From contig NC_133665.1 of the NCBI RefSeq assembly GCF_037893015.1, forward strand, positions 103,631,937 through 103,695,936: a stretch of 64,000 bases of DNA, given 5' to 3'. Source of the stretch: Macrotis lagotis. Its lineage: Eukaryota > Chordata > Mammalia > Peramelemorphia > Peramelidae. Every line of letters begins with the position of its first letter. Position 1 is the stretch's first letter. The notes under the pieces were generated by a model that worked only from the letters and a program-made list of their open reading frames with translations, did no database searches and had not been told where the DNA came from. Of this stretch, positions 46,140 to 58,014 are shown piece by piece. The position numbers and the translations under genes are program-made.

Positions 46140-47450
46140 TTATGAAATCTGACCAAGGCCTTTGATACCATCAGTTTGAGGACTTATGGAAAAAATTATG
46201 TCAAGATTTGGTTGTCCAGAGAAGTTCATCAGTATTGTACATCATTCTCATGACCACATACTTGCCTGGGTTCCAGATAATAGACTATGCTCTTGTGATT
46301 TTCCAGTCACCAATGGAGGGAAACAAGAATTTGTCCTTGCTGCCATACTTTTTAGCATGATATTTTCAGCCATGTTATCAAATGCCTTCAATGAGGATGA
46401 ACGTGGCCTCAAGGTCAGCTACCGCACTGATGTCAAATTTTTCAATTTGAAATGGCTACAAGCCAAGACCAAAGTAGAGGAAGTGTTGGTGTATGATCTT
46501 CTGGTTGCAGATGATTGTACACTCAATGAAGACTCTGAAGCTGAGATGCAACAGAATATGGACTGATTTTCTGTTGCTTGTGCTAATTTTGGTCTAACAA
46601 TGAACACCAAGAAAACACAGGTGCTCCATCAGCCACAATCACACCATCCATATGTGGAACCATCAGTTAAAGCAAATGGAGAAGTTTTGAGTACTCTGGA
46701 CAAGTTCACTTCACTTGGCATTGGGGTTGACATATTCATTACCAGAGCTAGCTTAGTATTTGGGAGGCTCCAAAAGCAAGTATGGGAGAAAAGAGACATT
46801 GGACTGACTACCAAACTGAAGGTCTACAGAGCTGTTGTGCTGACCTCATTGCTATATGCCTCTGAAACCTGGATACTCTACCAGCACCTTGCCAGGAAAC
46901 TGAATCACTTCCATTTAAACTGTCTTAAGAAGATTCTGAAGATCACCTGGCAGAAGATAACATTCACTGTGGTCTTTTCTTGAGCTAAACTGCTGAGCAT
47001 TCCAACATTACTACAGAGAGTGTAACTGCAATGGACTGGGTATGGTGATAGAACGCCAGACATACACTTGCCAGAAAGACTATTTTATGGAGAACTCACA
47101 CAGGGCTAATACAAGGGGGTCAGAAGAAGTAATATTGAGACACCATGAGGGTCTCGTTAAAGAACTTTAGAATTGATTGTACAGCTTGGGAGATTCATCA
47201 GTGAGGTGCTGCACTCTATGAAGAAGGCAGAATTGAAGCAGCTCAAAGAAAACATGATATACTGTAAATTTAGAATACCCATCCCAGGTGTTCACATGGA
47301 CTACTTGTGACCAGCCTGTGGTACGGCATTCCAAGCTCATATTGGCCTGATCAGCCACAATCAGACACGTTGTAATTTGTCTCAAGCATAGTGACGTCAT
47401 TTTGGTCTTCTTTGATAATGAAGGACAAGAACCAACCAACCATTTAGTGA
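46140..47450 (+). mobile_element. RTE-type LINE, 3' part of the endonuclease/reverse-transcriptase ORF
   Basis: One plus-strand frame runs from LTKAFDTIS (46.15 kb) through FGCPEKFISIVHH, FPVTNGGKQEFVLAAILFSM, LLVADDCTLN (the catalytic FADD box as VADD), NFGLTMNTKKTQVLHQP, TTKLKVYRAVVLTSLLYASETW, HLPERLFYGELTQG and a terminal C..C...H...H-type finger (CGTAFQAHIGLISHNQTRC) to a stop at about 47.39 kb. In-frame stops interrupt it at 46564, 46981 and several places after 47000, yet the frame itself is hardly shifted. The 5' half (endonuclease) is absent. The 3' end GGTCTTCTTTGATAATGAAG is shared with SINEs in this window. The family is RTE-like by the YASETW-type C-terminus. Confidence 0.88.
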
Positions 47451-47859
47451 TTTGTAGTAATCTGTCTATGATCCAAGCTTCTCTGTCAAATTATCTTGTA
47501 TTATTGGAAGCTGTGTTCAAAAAGACCCCAGATTTTAGAGCAAAAGGGACATGTGGCCAGTTAACCCAATCCATATTTGAACAAGAATACTTTCTATGAC
47601 ATAGAAGACTAGAAATCATCTGACCTCCAGGAAAAAAGAAGCTACCTCCTCTGGAAATGCTTTCTACTTTGGGATTGCTTTGAGTATTTATAAGTTTTCC
47701 CTTACACTAAGTCCCACTTGAATTCACATTTATAGACTCCTGGTTTAATGTTCTTTCTATCATGGTAAGGTATGTTTTAATTTACCAAAATTTTTGCTGC
47801 TTTGTTCTGAGTCATTCTAAAAATCTTTAAAGACCTGTCAGAACTGACCTGTGATCTGC

Positions 47860-48625
47860 AACTATGATCAAAGAACAATAAAACTGATTATGCTCTTTGA
47901 CCCAGCAATACAAATATATCTCAAAGAAATCATAAAAAAGAAAAAGTCTCATGTGTTCAAAAATATCTATAGTAGCTCTTGAATTGAAAATCGAGGGTAT
48001 GCCCGTCAATTAGGGAATGGCTGAACAAGTTACAGTATATGAATGTTTTGGAGTACTATTATTCTATAAGAAAGCATGAGTGGTTAGATTTTAGAGAAGC
48101 ATGGAAAGAATTACATGAGCATCAATTCATACAATTCTTTCTATGCTTCTCTAGAGTTCAACCACTTATTATTTGCTCGTGAAATGAGCAAACTTAAGAG
48201 AACATGAGTACACATTAGCAGCAATATTGTGATTTGATCAATTGTGAAGGATGTTGTTCCTCTCAGCAGTTCAGAAATCAAGGACAACTCTTAGAAACCT
48301 GCTATGGACAGTGCCTTTCATATCCAGAGGGGAAAAACATGGAGTCTGAATGTATCCTTTGTTCACTTTTTAAAAACTTTTTATGATAATCCTTCCTTTT
48401 CATAGTTTTTTCCCTATCCCTTTAGTTCTAGTTCTTCTTTTACAACATGACTAATATGGAAATATGTTAAACAGGATTGTACATGTACAACTTTTACTAG
48501 GAAAATTTGCCATCATGGAGAGGGGGAAGGGAAGGGAAGGTGGTAGAAAAATGTGGAACTCATAAATTTGAAAATTTGCATGTTATTGGAAAAAATAAAA
48601 CATTGCAATTTTAAAATAACCTGTG
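47860..48625 (+). mobile_element. Older L1 3' end, plus strand, with a fold-back patch
   Basis: CTTTGACCCAGCAATACAAA, GTCAATTAGGGAATGGCTGA, AGTACTATTATTCTATAAGA follow L1 ORF2's C-terminal order. The 3' UTR ends GAAAATTTGCATGTTATTGG and A-rich. 48126-48170 is a reversed copy of the preceding segment. Confidence 0.8.
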
Positions 48626-49320
48626 AGAAATGACTCTTTTGGTATATCAAAGATAATAGGTATGAGTATACTGATTTCAGAGTATGGAGCAGGTCCCCCA
48701 TTCCTAACTATAGTGTATCTCATATTTCGGAATTGAACATCAACTTAAATCTATGCCAATTTTTCTTACCTGAATGCTAGTGCTAAGATCTGCAACAACA
48801 GAGGGCAAACAGCCTAGAAGAGAACTAGATTTAAAGTGCTGAGGGTTCATAAAACCCATTTGGATTTTGCCAGTCAACTGACTGGGTTATTAAGCTACAT
48901 ATTAAATGAGATTACAGTACATTGGAGGAAGTGCATATTCAAAGACTTTTTCTAAAAAGTGAGCCTTAGACTGCAAGCAGTTAAACATCTGACATCTTTA
49001 CTCTCATTTTTAATCTTCTGGAGGCTACAATCTTTGGTGCCCCAAAGGTTTAAAAGAAGAACTACTTAATTTTTCTCTGTGTTATAGATTTTAAATAGAC
49101 TGGTGAAGTCTTATGAACCCTTTTCAGAATGAGAATCACAGAAAAAGCTAAATTGAATACAAAGGATTACAAAAAGAAATGAAATTTAGTAAAAAAAAAC
49201 AAACCCATATTTTCCCCATCCAAATCATAAATGTCTTAAAAACTATTTATCCCTTAGAGCTCCATGGATATCAAAGTAAGAACCCCTGTTTTGAAAGAAA
49301 GTTCCAAGCTAGTGATGTAA
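48620..49320. other. No feature recognised
   Basis: AT-rich intergenic DNA without a clear repeat family or coding signal. Confidence 0.4.
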
Positions 49321-49329
49321 TAAAATGAA

Positions 49330-49450
49330 TGGGAAGGTGGGACTTGAAGCAAGGAAGACTGGGACTAGAGTCCATCTTCTGTCATATATATAGATTGAAT
49401 GACCCTAGGCAAGTTTCTAAACCTCTCAATGCCTCAAGGGATTGCTGATG
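49330..49450 (+). repeat. MIR-type SINE fragment
   Basis: GTGGGACTTGAAGCAAGGAAGACTGG and ATGACCCTAGGCAAGTTTCT in order. Confidence 0.6.
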
Positions 49451-50279
49451 CATAATCCACTTTGTTAGAGGAAACTCCTCCTTTGGAACTCTCAGCCCAG
49501 TGAAATCATAGGTCTGGGCCCCTAAATCAAAAAAAGAATTAAACAAAAAGTTCAAAACACACCTCCATGAAGGGAGTTTCTTCCCATTGATTATATAGTA
49601 TTTGTTAAGTTTTTCTTGCTCACCAGTGCCATCTCCTGCCTATAATAGTTTATGTAAAAAAGTGGTCAACAGTTGCCCCAGAAAAGTAGTTTTCAATCTC
49701 AGCAGACATAACTCAAATCTCTTCCATTTTTTGGCTGCCCTCCCCATCCCCACTTTCTTTGATCCCACTCTCCAGTTTTCTCATGAGACAGTACAGATGT
49801 AGAAAATAACTTGGCTAGAATGACTGGACAAAATCTATCATTTGGTATCTCCCTAGATTTATAGAAGTAGATATATAAGATGTACATAGCTTAACTTCAT
49901 AATTCTCCTATAAAAGTACTAATATGAACATCTTAGCATATAAAGGGCTTTTCTTTTCTTTTTTCTTGATGTTGAACCATTCTTTTATCCTTGGTATAGG
50001 CTAGGCTTAAGGGCAGTCCTTGGTAGTTTAGGCTGGATATTGGAACAACCCAAAACATTCATAGGTCATTCAATAATTAACAGAAGGACATTTACTTAGC
50101 CACAACAGGAGGACTTTGAACGGGAAGAGACATTGAGAACTTCTTTTATTGATTCAGCTGAGCTGTTCAGCTGTTATTCTCTCCCATGGTAACCTATCAG
50201 CCAAGTACCAGAGAATTCTTCCAGCTCCTTGTAGTTGCTTTTTTCCTCATCTTTCTTGATGTTTCTTAAGATTATTAAG

Positions 50280-51800
50280 CACCCTCTTCTCAATATTTAC
50301 TTCTTTCTAGGTTTTTGTAATACTGCTCTACCTTGATTCTCTCCTTACCCAACTGACCACTTTTTCTCTGTTTCTTTTGTTAGATCTTTATTTATGCTGT
50401 GCCCATTAATATCAAGGGTCTCCCAAAATCTTTTTCCATACACTTTTTCTCCCTCTATTATTTCATGTGATCATTGCATTAGCTCCCATAGTTTCAATGA
50501 TCATTTCTATACAGATGACTCTTATATCTATTTCTCCAACTTTTAACTTTTCTCCCCGCCTCCACCCTCTGATCTTCAGTTGTCTATTGGACATTTTGAA
50601 CTAGATGTCTGATAAACATCTTTAATTCATTATGTCTTAAACTTACTCATTATCTTTTCCTCTAAATCTTCCCCTTTTCCTATTCCTTCCCTGTTACTGT
50701 TAAGAGTACTACCACCACCACCCACCTCCTCATTTCATCCGTGCAATAATCAGGGACAATTTTGGCATATCTGTGATGTAGAATACCATCTGTATTCAAA
50801 GAGAGAATTGTAAAATTTTGACAAACACCAATTGGACAAAGACTATTACCTTCAATTTCAGAAAAAAAGTTATTTTGTTTTTTCCCTTAAGGATATGATT
50901 TTTCTTAACACATTCAATTTTGATCAATGTAAAGCATGGAAACAATATAAAGATTATTAGATTGCCTTCTGTGGGGGGTGGGGAGAGGGAAGTGAGTTTT
51001 GGGGAAAAATTGTAAAATAAAAAATAAAAAAACTGATAATAAGCAAAAAAAAAAAGTACCACCATCTTCCCAGTCATTCAGGCTGGCTAGCTAGGGGGTC
51101 ATCTCAACTCATCAGTTGTCAAATCCTGTCATTTCTGTCTTTTTTTGTATCTAGTTTTCTTCTCTGACATTGTTAACTGTGCTAGTAGAGGACTACATCA
51201 TTTTATACCTTGACTATTGATGATTGATCTCCCTGCCTCAACTCAATTTCTCCTCCACTAAGTTTGTACAAGTCTGATTATGTCATCTCTATATTCAATA
51301 AACTTCAGTGACTCCCTATCACCTCCAGGATTAAATATAAAATCTTTTGTTTGGCTTTTAAAGTCTTTCATAACTTGGCCTTTTCCTTTTACATCTTCTT
51401 ATTCCATATGTTCCTCCCAACACATATGTTGCAATCTGCTTTCCTTTCTATTCCTCAAATACAGCACTCCATCTCCTAAATCTGAGCATTTTCAGTAGAA
51501 CTCTTTCCCTCCTCCTCTTCACCTCCTAGCTTCTCTGGCTTCCATTAAGTATCAGCTACTAAAGCTAAAGGCATCACCTACTGCAAGAAGTCTTTTCAGG
51601 TCTTTGTTTTTGCTGTCTTCTAAAACTACCACCAAATTACCATTTTTATATTTTTTATATACATATATTTTTCATTTTGTTTGTCCTATTGAACTTGAAA
51701 ACTGGAACTATTTTTGCCTTTGTATCCATGGAGAAAGTGCTCAGATCCTGGCACATAGCAGATTCATAATAAATGCCATAACTCTGCCAATAGTGTATTA
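50280..51800 (+). mobile_element. CR1/L2-group (L3-like) LINE, most complete copy, split by L1
   Basis: 50280-50726 and 51051-51800 on the plus strand. Order: second-strand block (GTCTATTGGACATTTTGAAC), CTCATTATCTTTTCCTCTAA, CTTGACTATT..CTCCCTGCCTCAA (remnant of DYCNSLLxGLPAS), CAATAAACTTCAGTGACTCC, TTTGGCTTTTAAAGTC, 3' tail with GGCACATAGCAGATTCATAA. All frames are broken. Confidence 0.6.
50727..51050 (+). mobile_element. L1 3' end, plus strand, inserted in the CR1/L2-like LINE
   Basis: CATCCGTGCAATAATCAGGG to GGGGAAAAATTGTAAAATAA with the GTGGGGGGTGGGGAGAGGG tract. AGTACTACCACC before and AGTACCACCATC after are the probable target-site duplication. Confidence 0.85.
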
Positions 51801-51849
51801 ATATTTTCCCCTAGCCACTCCTTTCCAGAGCCCCTACAAAACTATTTCT

Positions 51850-52715
51850 GTCTCCCTCATATCTGTTAGTTTGATGAGGGTGAGGTGAAAAATTCATTTG
51901 GTTAAATTTGCATTTATGCAAATGAATCACAGGAAAATTTTCATATATTTATTGATAGTTTTTTCTTCTGAAAAGTTTATATCCCTAGATCACATATATT
52001 GAAGAGAGGCTCTTGGTGATCTTTTTTTGGTATGTTTCATTTTTATCCTTTTTGGTAGACTTTTATCAGATATTTTGGATACAAATTCTTTCCTTCTCAA
52101 AATAGTTTATTCTTCAAATTATATTGATTTTGTACCTTCAATCTTATGTAGGCAAAATAATCTATTTTTATAATTTATGATATCTTTTATCCCTTGTTTG
52201 CTAAGTCTATGATAATTGGGAACAGCAAAGCATAAGAGAGGAAGGTTAAATAATTTCCTCCAGTCATATATCTGAAAGGTTCTTCCATTCTTTTAATTTT
52301 GGAATGATGTAATCTTTCATATAAAGTCATGTGTCTATTTGGAGTTTATTGTAGTATATGGATTAATATACTAGTCTAATCATTTCTGCCAAAATACATT
52401 TCAGTTTTCTAAACTGTTCTTCCTAGAGTTTTTCCTCTAGTCTTTTCTGTTCATGTATTTATTGAAAACTATGTTGTTAAGTTGCTTCTCAGTCTTGCTC
52501 ATCTACCTTATTCTATTCATTTTTCACTTTAACCCGGTATCAAGTATTTTTTAAAGATTCCCATTTCATCATAATCTGCTACCTGTAAGGATCTTTCCTT
52601 TTTACTTAAAATAATTATTTCCTTTAAAATTTTAGAGCTTTTGTTTCTCCAAATGAATTTTGCACATTTTTATTCCATTAAAAAGTTTATTTGTAGTGCA
52701 AGTAACACAATCTCT
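51850..52715 (-). mobile_element. Old L1 ORF2-region fragment, antisense
   Basis: GATGAGGGTGAGGTGAAAAA, TTTAAATTTGCATTTATG-like, TTTTGGTAGACTTTTATCAG, TCATGTGTCTATTTGGAGTT correspond to reversed older L1 sequence. Heavily decayed. Confidence 0.55.
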
Positions 52716-53577
52716 GAATTAATTTAGTTTCCAATAGTCTTTCCACTGTCCTATTATGGTTTATCACAGTCTCTGCTCCCAAAGATTATGTTGCTGAAGT
52801 GGTGGTGGGTGAAGAAGGGGAAGGAGGAGAGAAGGATTAATCCTTTTAACCTTACTTTAACTCCCTTAACTATTCAGTAACTTCACTCCCCTGTTCCTAA
52901 GCATCTACTGATTCCCTTTATCACCAAATCCTATGATCTAAATCTTCATCTTGACTTCTATACAGCATTTGGCAGAGAAACCAATTAGGAGGCTTTTTTG
53001 TATTGTTTTCAATTTCAGTCTATTGAAAACATCCCTGGGCCAGGTTGCTAATGAGAAGGGTTTTGGATTAAGTTGGGGGAACCTGAGTAGAAAATACCTA
53101 CACGTTAAAAGTAAACCAAACCAGGTAATATCTGGATTTTAGCTATTTCCTTGCATAGAAGGAAGGCTAAGAGGAAGAATTGTCTCTTGGGCATGATAAA
53201 CTCTGGAGCCAAAGGTGCCAAACTTCAGTACCTGTTAGTCTGTGCTACGTGTACTCTTCCAAGATCAGCAGCGTCACTTCTGTGGCATTGAGCCAATGTT
53301 TTCCAGGAGCTCTGAGGCTTTGTCATCTACCTGCCAACTCAGGGGAATGTGTCAAAGTACAGCCAACTCTCCATTGTATGAATAAGAAACTGAGTGTATA
53401 CTTTTCTTAATCTAATAAAAGAGCATGATTTTAGGATTTTGACTCTGTGAGGACAACGGTCTTGTTTGGAGCACCTTAATCTCTCTGGTGTTTGAACTGG
53501 TACATACCTACACCTGTGGAAGGCTTGCAAAGTGCTTTAAGGTCAGCAAAGCACTTTCTTCACAACCACTCCATGAG

Positions 53578-53740
53578 GTAGGTGTAGCATAGTGGAAAAA
53601 TCATTGAGTTTAAAATCAAAAGATTTGTATTCGAACCCTCATTCTATCTACTACCTCTGTGGCCTTTTACAAGTTACTTCACCTTTATGGGCCTCAGCTT
53701 CTTCATCTATAAAATAAATTGCAGGAAGGGATCAACAGTT
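53578..53740 (+). repeat. MIR-type SINE, plus strand
   Basis: GTAGCATAGTGGAAAAATCA head, ACTACCTCTGTGGCCTTTTA, CTCAGCTTCTTCATCTATAA in order. Confidence 0.72.
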
Positions 53741-54104
53741 AGTTATAGATTTATATTTAATTGATTTAGAGGTCTTTAATGGATTGCCATGGGAACCCAT
53801 CCTTAGCTTTGTCAACTTTTCAGAGTTATTTGGATTAGGGCATAGAAGTTGTGATTACAAAATCTGTAATGTCTCAGAACTGGGAGGGTAAACTAAATCT
53901 TTGGACAATAAAATAAGTGATCAAAAGGATCTTGAGAAGCAAGAATAATGGGCCAGATTTGAAAAGGCAAAATTTAGTAGGAAAAATGTGAAGTTCTATG
54001 GTTAGCTTAAGAAAATGAATTGTATACATGCATGATGCTTGGTTAGACAAATTTATGGGAGAAGAGCTCTGGGGGTTTTAGTGGAAGGCACTATGAATCA
54101 ATGC

Positions 54105-54310
54105 ATTGACATTTATGTAGTACTTTGTATACATGATCTCGTTTGATCCTTATAAGAACACAATCAAGTCAATATTATTATGCTCATTGACACTATATAG
54201 ATGAGAACTCTCATAATCAAAGAAAATGAGTGATTTATTCATGACCAAAGATATTAAAAATGAGATTTGAATCCAGAATTCTCCTGACTTCAGTCCTGAA
54301 CTCTATAACA
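54105..54310 (-). repeat. MIR-type SINE, antisense
   Basis: TTATGTAGTACTTTGTATAC, ATCTCGTTTGATCCTTATAA, TATTATTATGCTCATTGACA and the reversed head. Confidence 0.7.
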
Positions 54311-54599
54311 GTTCATCAAAAACTGTCATATCAGTCAAAAAAGCTAATGCTATCTTAGATGGAATTAATGCCATTGTGTCTAGAATGAGGGGTGTGTCAT
54401 GATTCTGTCTTGGGCAGATTAGATCCAGAGTCTTGAATTTAGCTTTGAGAACCACATTGTCAAGATGGTGTGGAAACTAGAGATTGTAACATATAATCAT
54501 GTAGAAAGAACTGGAAATGATTAATTTGGGGTAAGAGTAGACTTAGGTGACACCTGATATTCAAGTGTTTTAAAGACTTTCATATAAGGAAATAAGATT

Positions 54600-54900
54600 T
54601 ATTCTTTTTTTTACCACAGGGGTCAGAACTAAGGGAAAATGAAGAGAGGGAGGCAAAGAGGGAGAGAGATTTTGGCTCAATGAAAGGAAAGGCTAATAGT
54701 CTGACCTACAAAATTGAAAAGGAACTGCCTTCCGTGGCAGTTCTCAAGAAGGTGCTAGATGACCATTTTTTAGGAATGCTCCAAAGTCGATTTTTGTCTG
54801 GTTGTAGATTTGAGCAGATGCCCTTTAAGGTCCCTTCTGACTTTAAGATTCTGTGATTAATGTTCTCCCAGGTCCCTCCCAGTTCTAAATACTATGATAT
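54600..54900 (+). mobile_element. CR1/L3-like 3' end, plus strand
   Basis: CCGTGGCAGTTCTCAAGAAG...GCTAGATGACCATTTTTTAG resembles the CR1 3' UTR (…GGTCTTCAAGCARAGGCTGGA…). Confidence 0.5.
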
Positions 54901-54949
54901 TTCGAAGTAAGCTATGCACAATTTATTATCATTTTGCAAGTGAGAAAAC

Positions 54950-55300
54950 TTGAGTTTAGAACTGTAAGATTTGGTTTCAGCATCTTTTCTAAATGTCAGA
55001 CTTGCCACCTGCAGAAGGGGGTCATTTCACATTGATGGCTCCAATTATGAAGATTTTCCTTATATCAAGACATATTTTCCTTCTGACATTTCCCTTATAT
55101 CGAGCATTTAAAATATAATTTCTAACCATCCCCCCCCCAGATTTACCCTCTTGGTCCAGAGAGAACAAGCCTAAACCTTCTTCCATGGTACAATCTTTCA
55201 AGTGTTTGAAAACAGGATCCCTTCCTCTTCTGAGTCTTCTCCTCTCCAGGCTGAACATACCTTGTACATTTAAGTGATTTTGACATGGCTTAACCTTGAG
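54950..55300 (-). mobile_element. CR1/L3-like 3' end, antisense
   Basis: TCTTCTCCTCTCCAGGCTGA is the reversed CR1-type AGCCTGGAGAGGAGAAGA box. A 123-codon minus frame (55393-55022) across it is incidental. Confidence 0.6.
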
Positions 55301-56029
55301 GCCTTTACTATCTATTCCTAAACTCTGGCACTGAAGCTTTGAGTTCCCCAAATTACTATTGCTTTTAGGCAAGGCTGTAGTCAAAGAGGACAAGTGTTTA
55401 GTGGGTCCTTAATTTCAGAAGGGTCCATAGGTATTTTGCTTAAGATCATCTTCACTGAAGCATACTTTTGATTCACTTCTGCTTGGCAGTGATTCTTGCT
55501 TCAGTCTCTTTCCCCACCTGGATGGAGAACAAGCATTTATTCATCTGTCATTTCTAAAGTGCTAACCAAGTGTCTGCCAAGCAGAGGAGGAAAAGGGAAC
55601 AACAGTGTTTCTACAGCTCTTGCTCTTCAGTCCAACTTATTTTTTCTCCTAAAATATAGAAACCAGAACTAACTGGACACTTATCTGGTTCTGAACATTA
55701 TGTCTTTTAGAAAGCAAAGGATTGCTTTAGTTTTCTTGGCAGCCATATCAAACCCTTGATTCATATTAAGTCTGTAGACCACATGGAGGTATGTATTGGG
55801 GGGGGGGATTATAGGAACATAGATTTAAAGTTGGACAGGGACTTTAGAGGCCTTCAAGTTCAAATCTTTAATTTAATAGATGAGAAAACTGAGTCTGAGA
55901 GAAAATTTAAATGACTTGTCAAGTCCACAGAGAAAGTCATTACCTGAAATAGGGTTTGAACCCAGTTCTTCCCAAGTCAACTCTATAATTCCTTGAGTTT
56001 ACTTTGGTTTGAGTGAAGAATATGTTCCA

Positions 56030-56430
56030 AGTCCCTTCTTTGAAAGTCCCTTCTATCTCTAATAAGACTCTGATAAATCTTTTCTAGCTCTAAGATCCTT
56101 CTCAAATTTTGGGTTCTAGGTTCCTAGCTACCTTCTAACTCTGACTTATTTTAAGAAGCCTCCCAACTCTGACATTCTATATCTTAAGGGTCCTTCTGGC
56201 TCTTAAAATCTATGTTCCAAGGTCCTTTCCAGCTCTAACATTCTATCCTCTGTGGATCTCTCCCATTCTGGGTTCTACATTCTAAGTCCCCTATCCCTTC
56301 TAGCTCATTTTATGGTTCTGTGTCTTAGGACGCAGATCTTACACTCGGAGGCCTTTCTCAGCTCTGACATTCTGTGTTCTTTGTTCTAAGTGTCCCCTAC
56401 TTCTGACATTCTATGAGCCTGATATTCGTG
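56030..56430. repeat. Degenerate tandem array, 30-40-base unit, SINE-tail derived
   Basis: Repeated TTCCAGCTCTAACATTCTAT / CCCAACTCTGACATTCTATA-type units (at least eight) with TCTAAG spacers. The unit equals the tail of old SINEs (…GGTCCCTTCCAGCTCTAA…). Confidence 0.85.
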
Positions 56431-56883
56431 TGGAGTTGTCCCAAGGGGAAGATCTTCTTTGTGTTTTAAATCCAGTTTAAATAGGAAAGGTTTATGGTTA
56501 GGTGGGGCAACTAGGAGTCAGTGTGTTGGTGTCTGGGTAACAAAGCCTTCCCCAGGACGCAGTCAGCCATCGCCTCTCAGATCCTCCGAGGGTTAGTCTT
56601 TTGCTAGGGTTGCCATGACAGACCCTGAGCCCAGCTGCTCCCCATCTCCTTAGGGACTGTGGGTGCAAAGAGCTAGCCTTCAAGCCACCATTCCTATTGA
56701 GGAATGGTGTGAATTTGGCCTTCAAAATAATAATTGAATCAAATTTGTGTCAAACTTCAGCCAATAATAGACGAAGTTAACCTTCCAGGCTTTTTGGCCT
56801 TACAAAGGAGCAAGGCAGAATTGGGGTAACATACAAATGGATGAATATTTCTCAAAGTTCACTGCTTATGCAGGTATACATGC

Positions 56884-56884
<1 letters not shown>

Positions 56885-56936
<52 letters not shown>

Positions 56937-56941
56937 TGTGT
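56885..56941. repeat. (TG)n microsatellite
   Basis: About 28 TG units with one TA interruption, 500 bases upstream of the SEC22C CpG island. Confidence 0.97.
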
Positions 56942-57699
56942 AGACTGGGTCTTAGACAACCAGACCTCCCCCCTCCGTGGAATCTTAACAATTGGGCCCT
57001 CATAGGAAGCTACTGTCTCCACCAAGGCATGCTCCTCCCAAACCAGAGTCTTATCAGCTCTGCCAAGGGCACCCCTCCAGGACGACAGGGCATCCAGCAC
57101 CCCGACAACAACAGGTTTTGTTATGTAGGGCCGATGCCACCCACAGGCAGAAGAAGGGGCCTAGAAAGGAGTTTTGTCGCCAGATCTTTTTGGAAGGGTC
57201 CTTGGAAATCATCTGTGCTAGCCCCTATTTTACAATTTGGGAAACTGAGGCTCAAGGAGGTAAAAGGGCTCGTCCTGGTTCACTTGGCTCCTGAATGGCA
57301 GACTGGCCCATGGCAGGCGCTTTGTAACTGCTTATTGACCGACTGACAACCAAAATCTCTTCCTTTGCTTCTCAGAGGGGGAGGTTCTGGAGATCTCCAA
57401 GCCCGTACTCCCTTTACGCAGGCCTTTAGATTTGTTACTGCCCCTTTAAGAATCCTCTCGCTTCCCGCCCGCTCCGCTTTGTGCCCCGCCCCGGAGGCGG
57501 AGCTTAACCCCCCACCCGGGATGATCCCCGCCCCCGGCACGTTCGGACGCCGGGTCATTAGCGGCTTTGCCAGTTCACACATGCGCACACGGGCTCCCGG
57601 CCCGCGAGGTGTAGGCGGCCAAGCCAGGCCCCGCCCCCTCGCCTTTCATCTCCTCCCCTCCCCCGCGGGCCCAGGCGGGACCGGCCGCCCAGCTACAGA

Positions 57700-57803
57700 C
57701 GGGCGGTAGGGGAGGGCAAGAAAGCCCGACCTCGGAGGGGCGGACGGACTGACGGGGGGTCTCGGTGACGCTGAGGCGGCTGCGGCGCGAGCTCGGAGGG
57801 GAA
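57700..57803 (+). other. SEC22C: Candidate non-coding first exon of SEC22C
   Basis: A splice-donor-like GGGGAA/GTAAGA lies at 57803/57804 inside the CpG island and could join to the acceptor before 63452. The 5' end is arbitrary because no start-site signal fixes it. Transcript data would be needed to confirm it. Confidence 0.35.
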
Positions 57804-58003
57804 GTAAGACGCGGGGGCGTGGAGACAAGCAGTCCCGAGCTCAGGGAGCCGGGGCCCGCCGCCCGGCGGGGAGAGGCTGGCGGGAGCGGGGCGCCTGCGC
57901 AGAGCGGCCCGGCTACGGGTGGGCGAGGCCTCCGCGTGCCGGCTGTGGTCGCTGAGGCGGGGCCTGGGAGGCCGGACGCCCGGGCGCGGGCTGCGACTGC
58001 GCG

Positions 58004-58014
58004 TGCGCATGCGC
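58004..58014. promoter_or_regulatory. NRF1-type site in the SEC22C CpG island
   Basis: TGCGCATGCGC, the same palindrome as in the SS18L2 island (40071-40080). Inference from motif only. Confidence 0.5.

Noticed and set aside
55022-55393. 123-codon minus frame
   Set aside because: It lies in a CR1/L3-like 3' UTR rather than a coding region.
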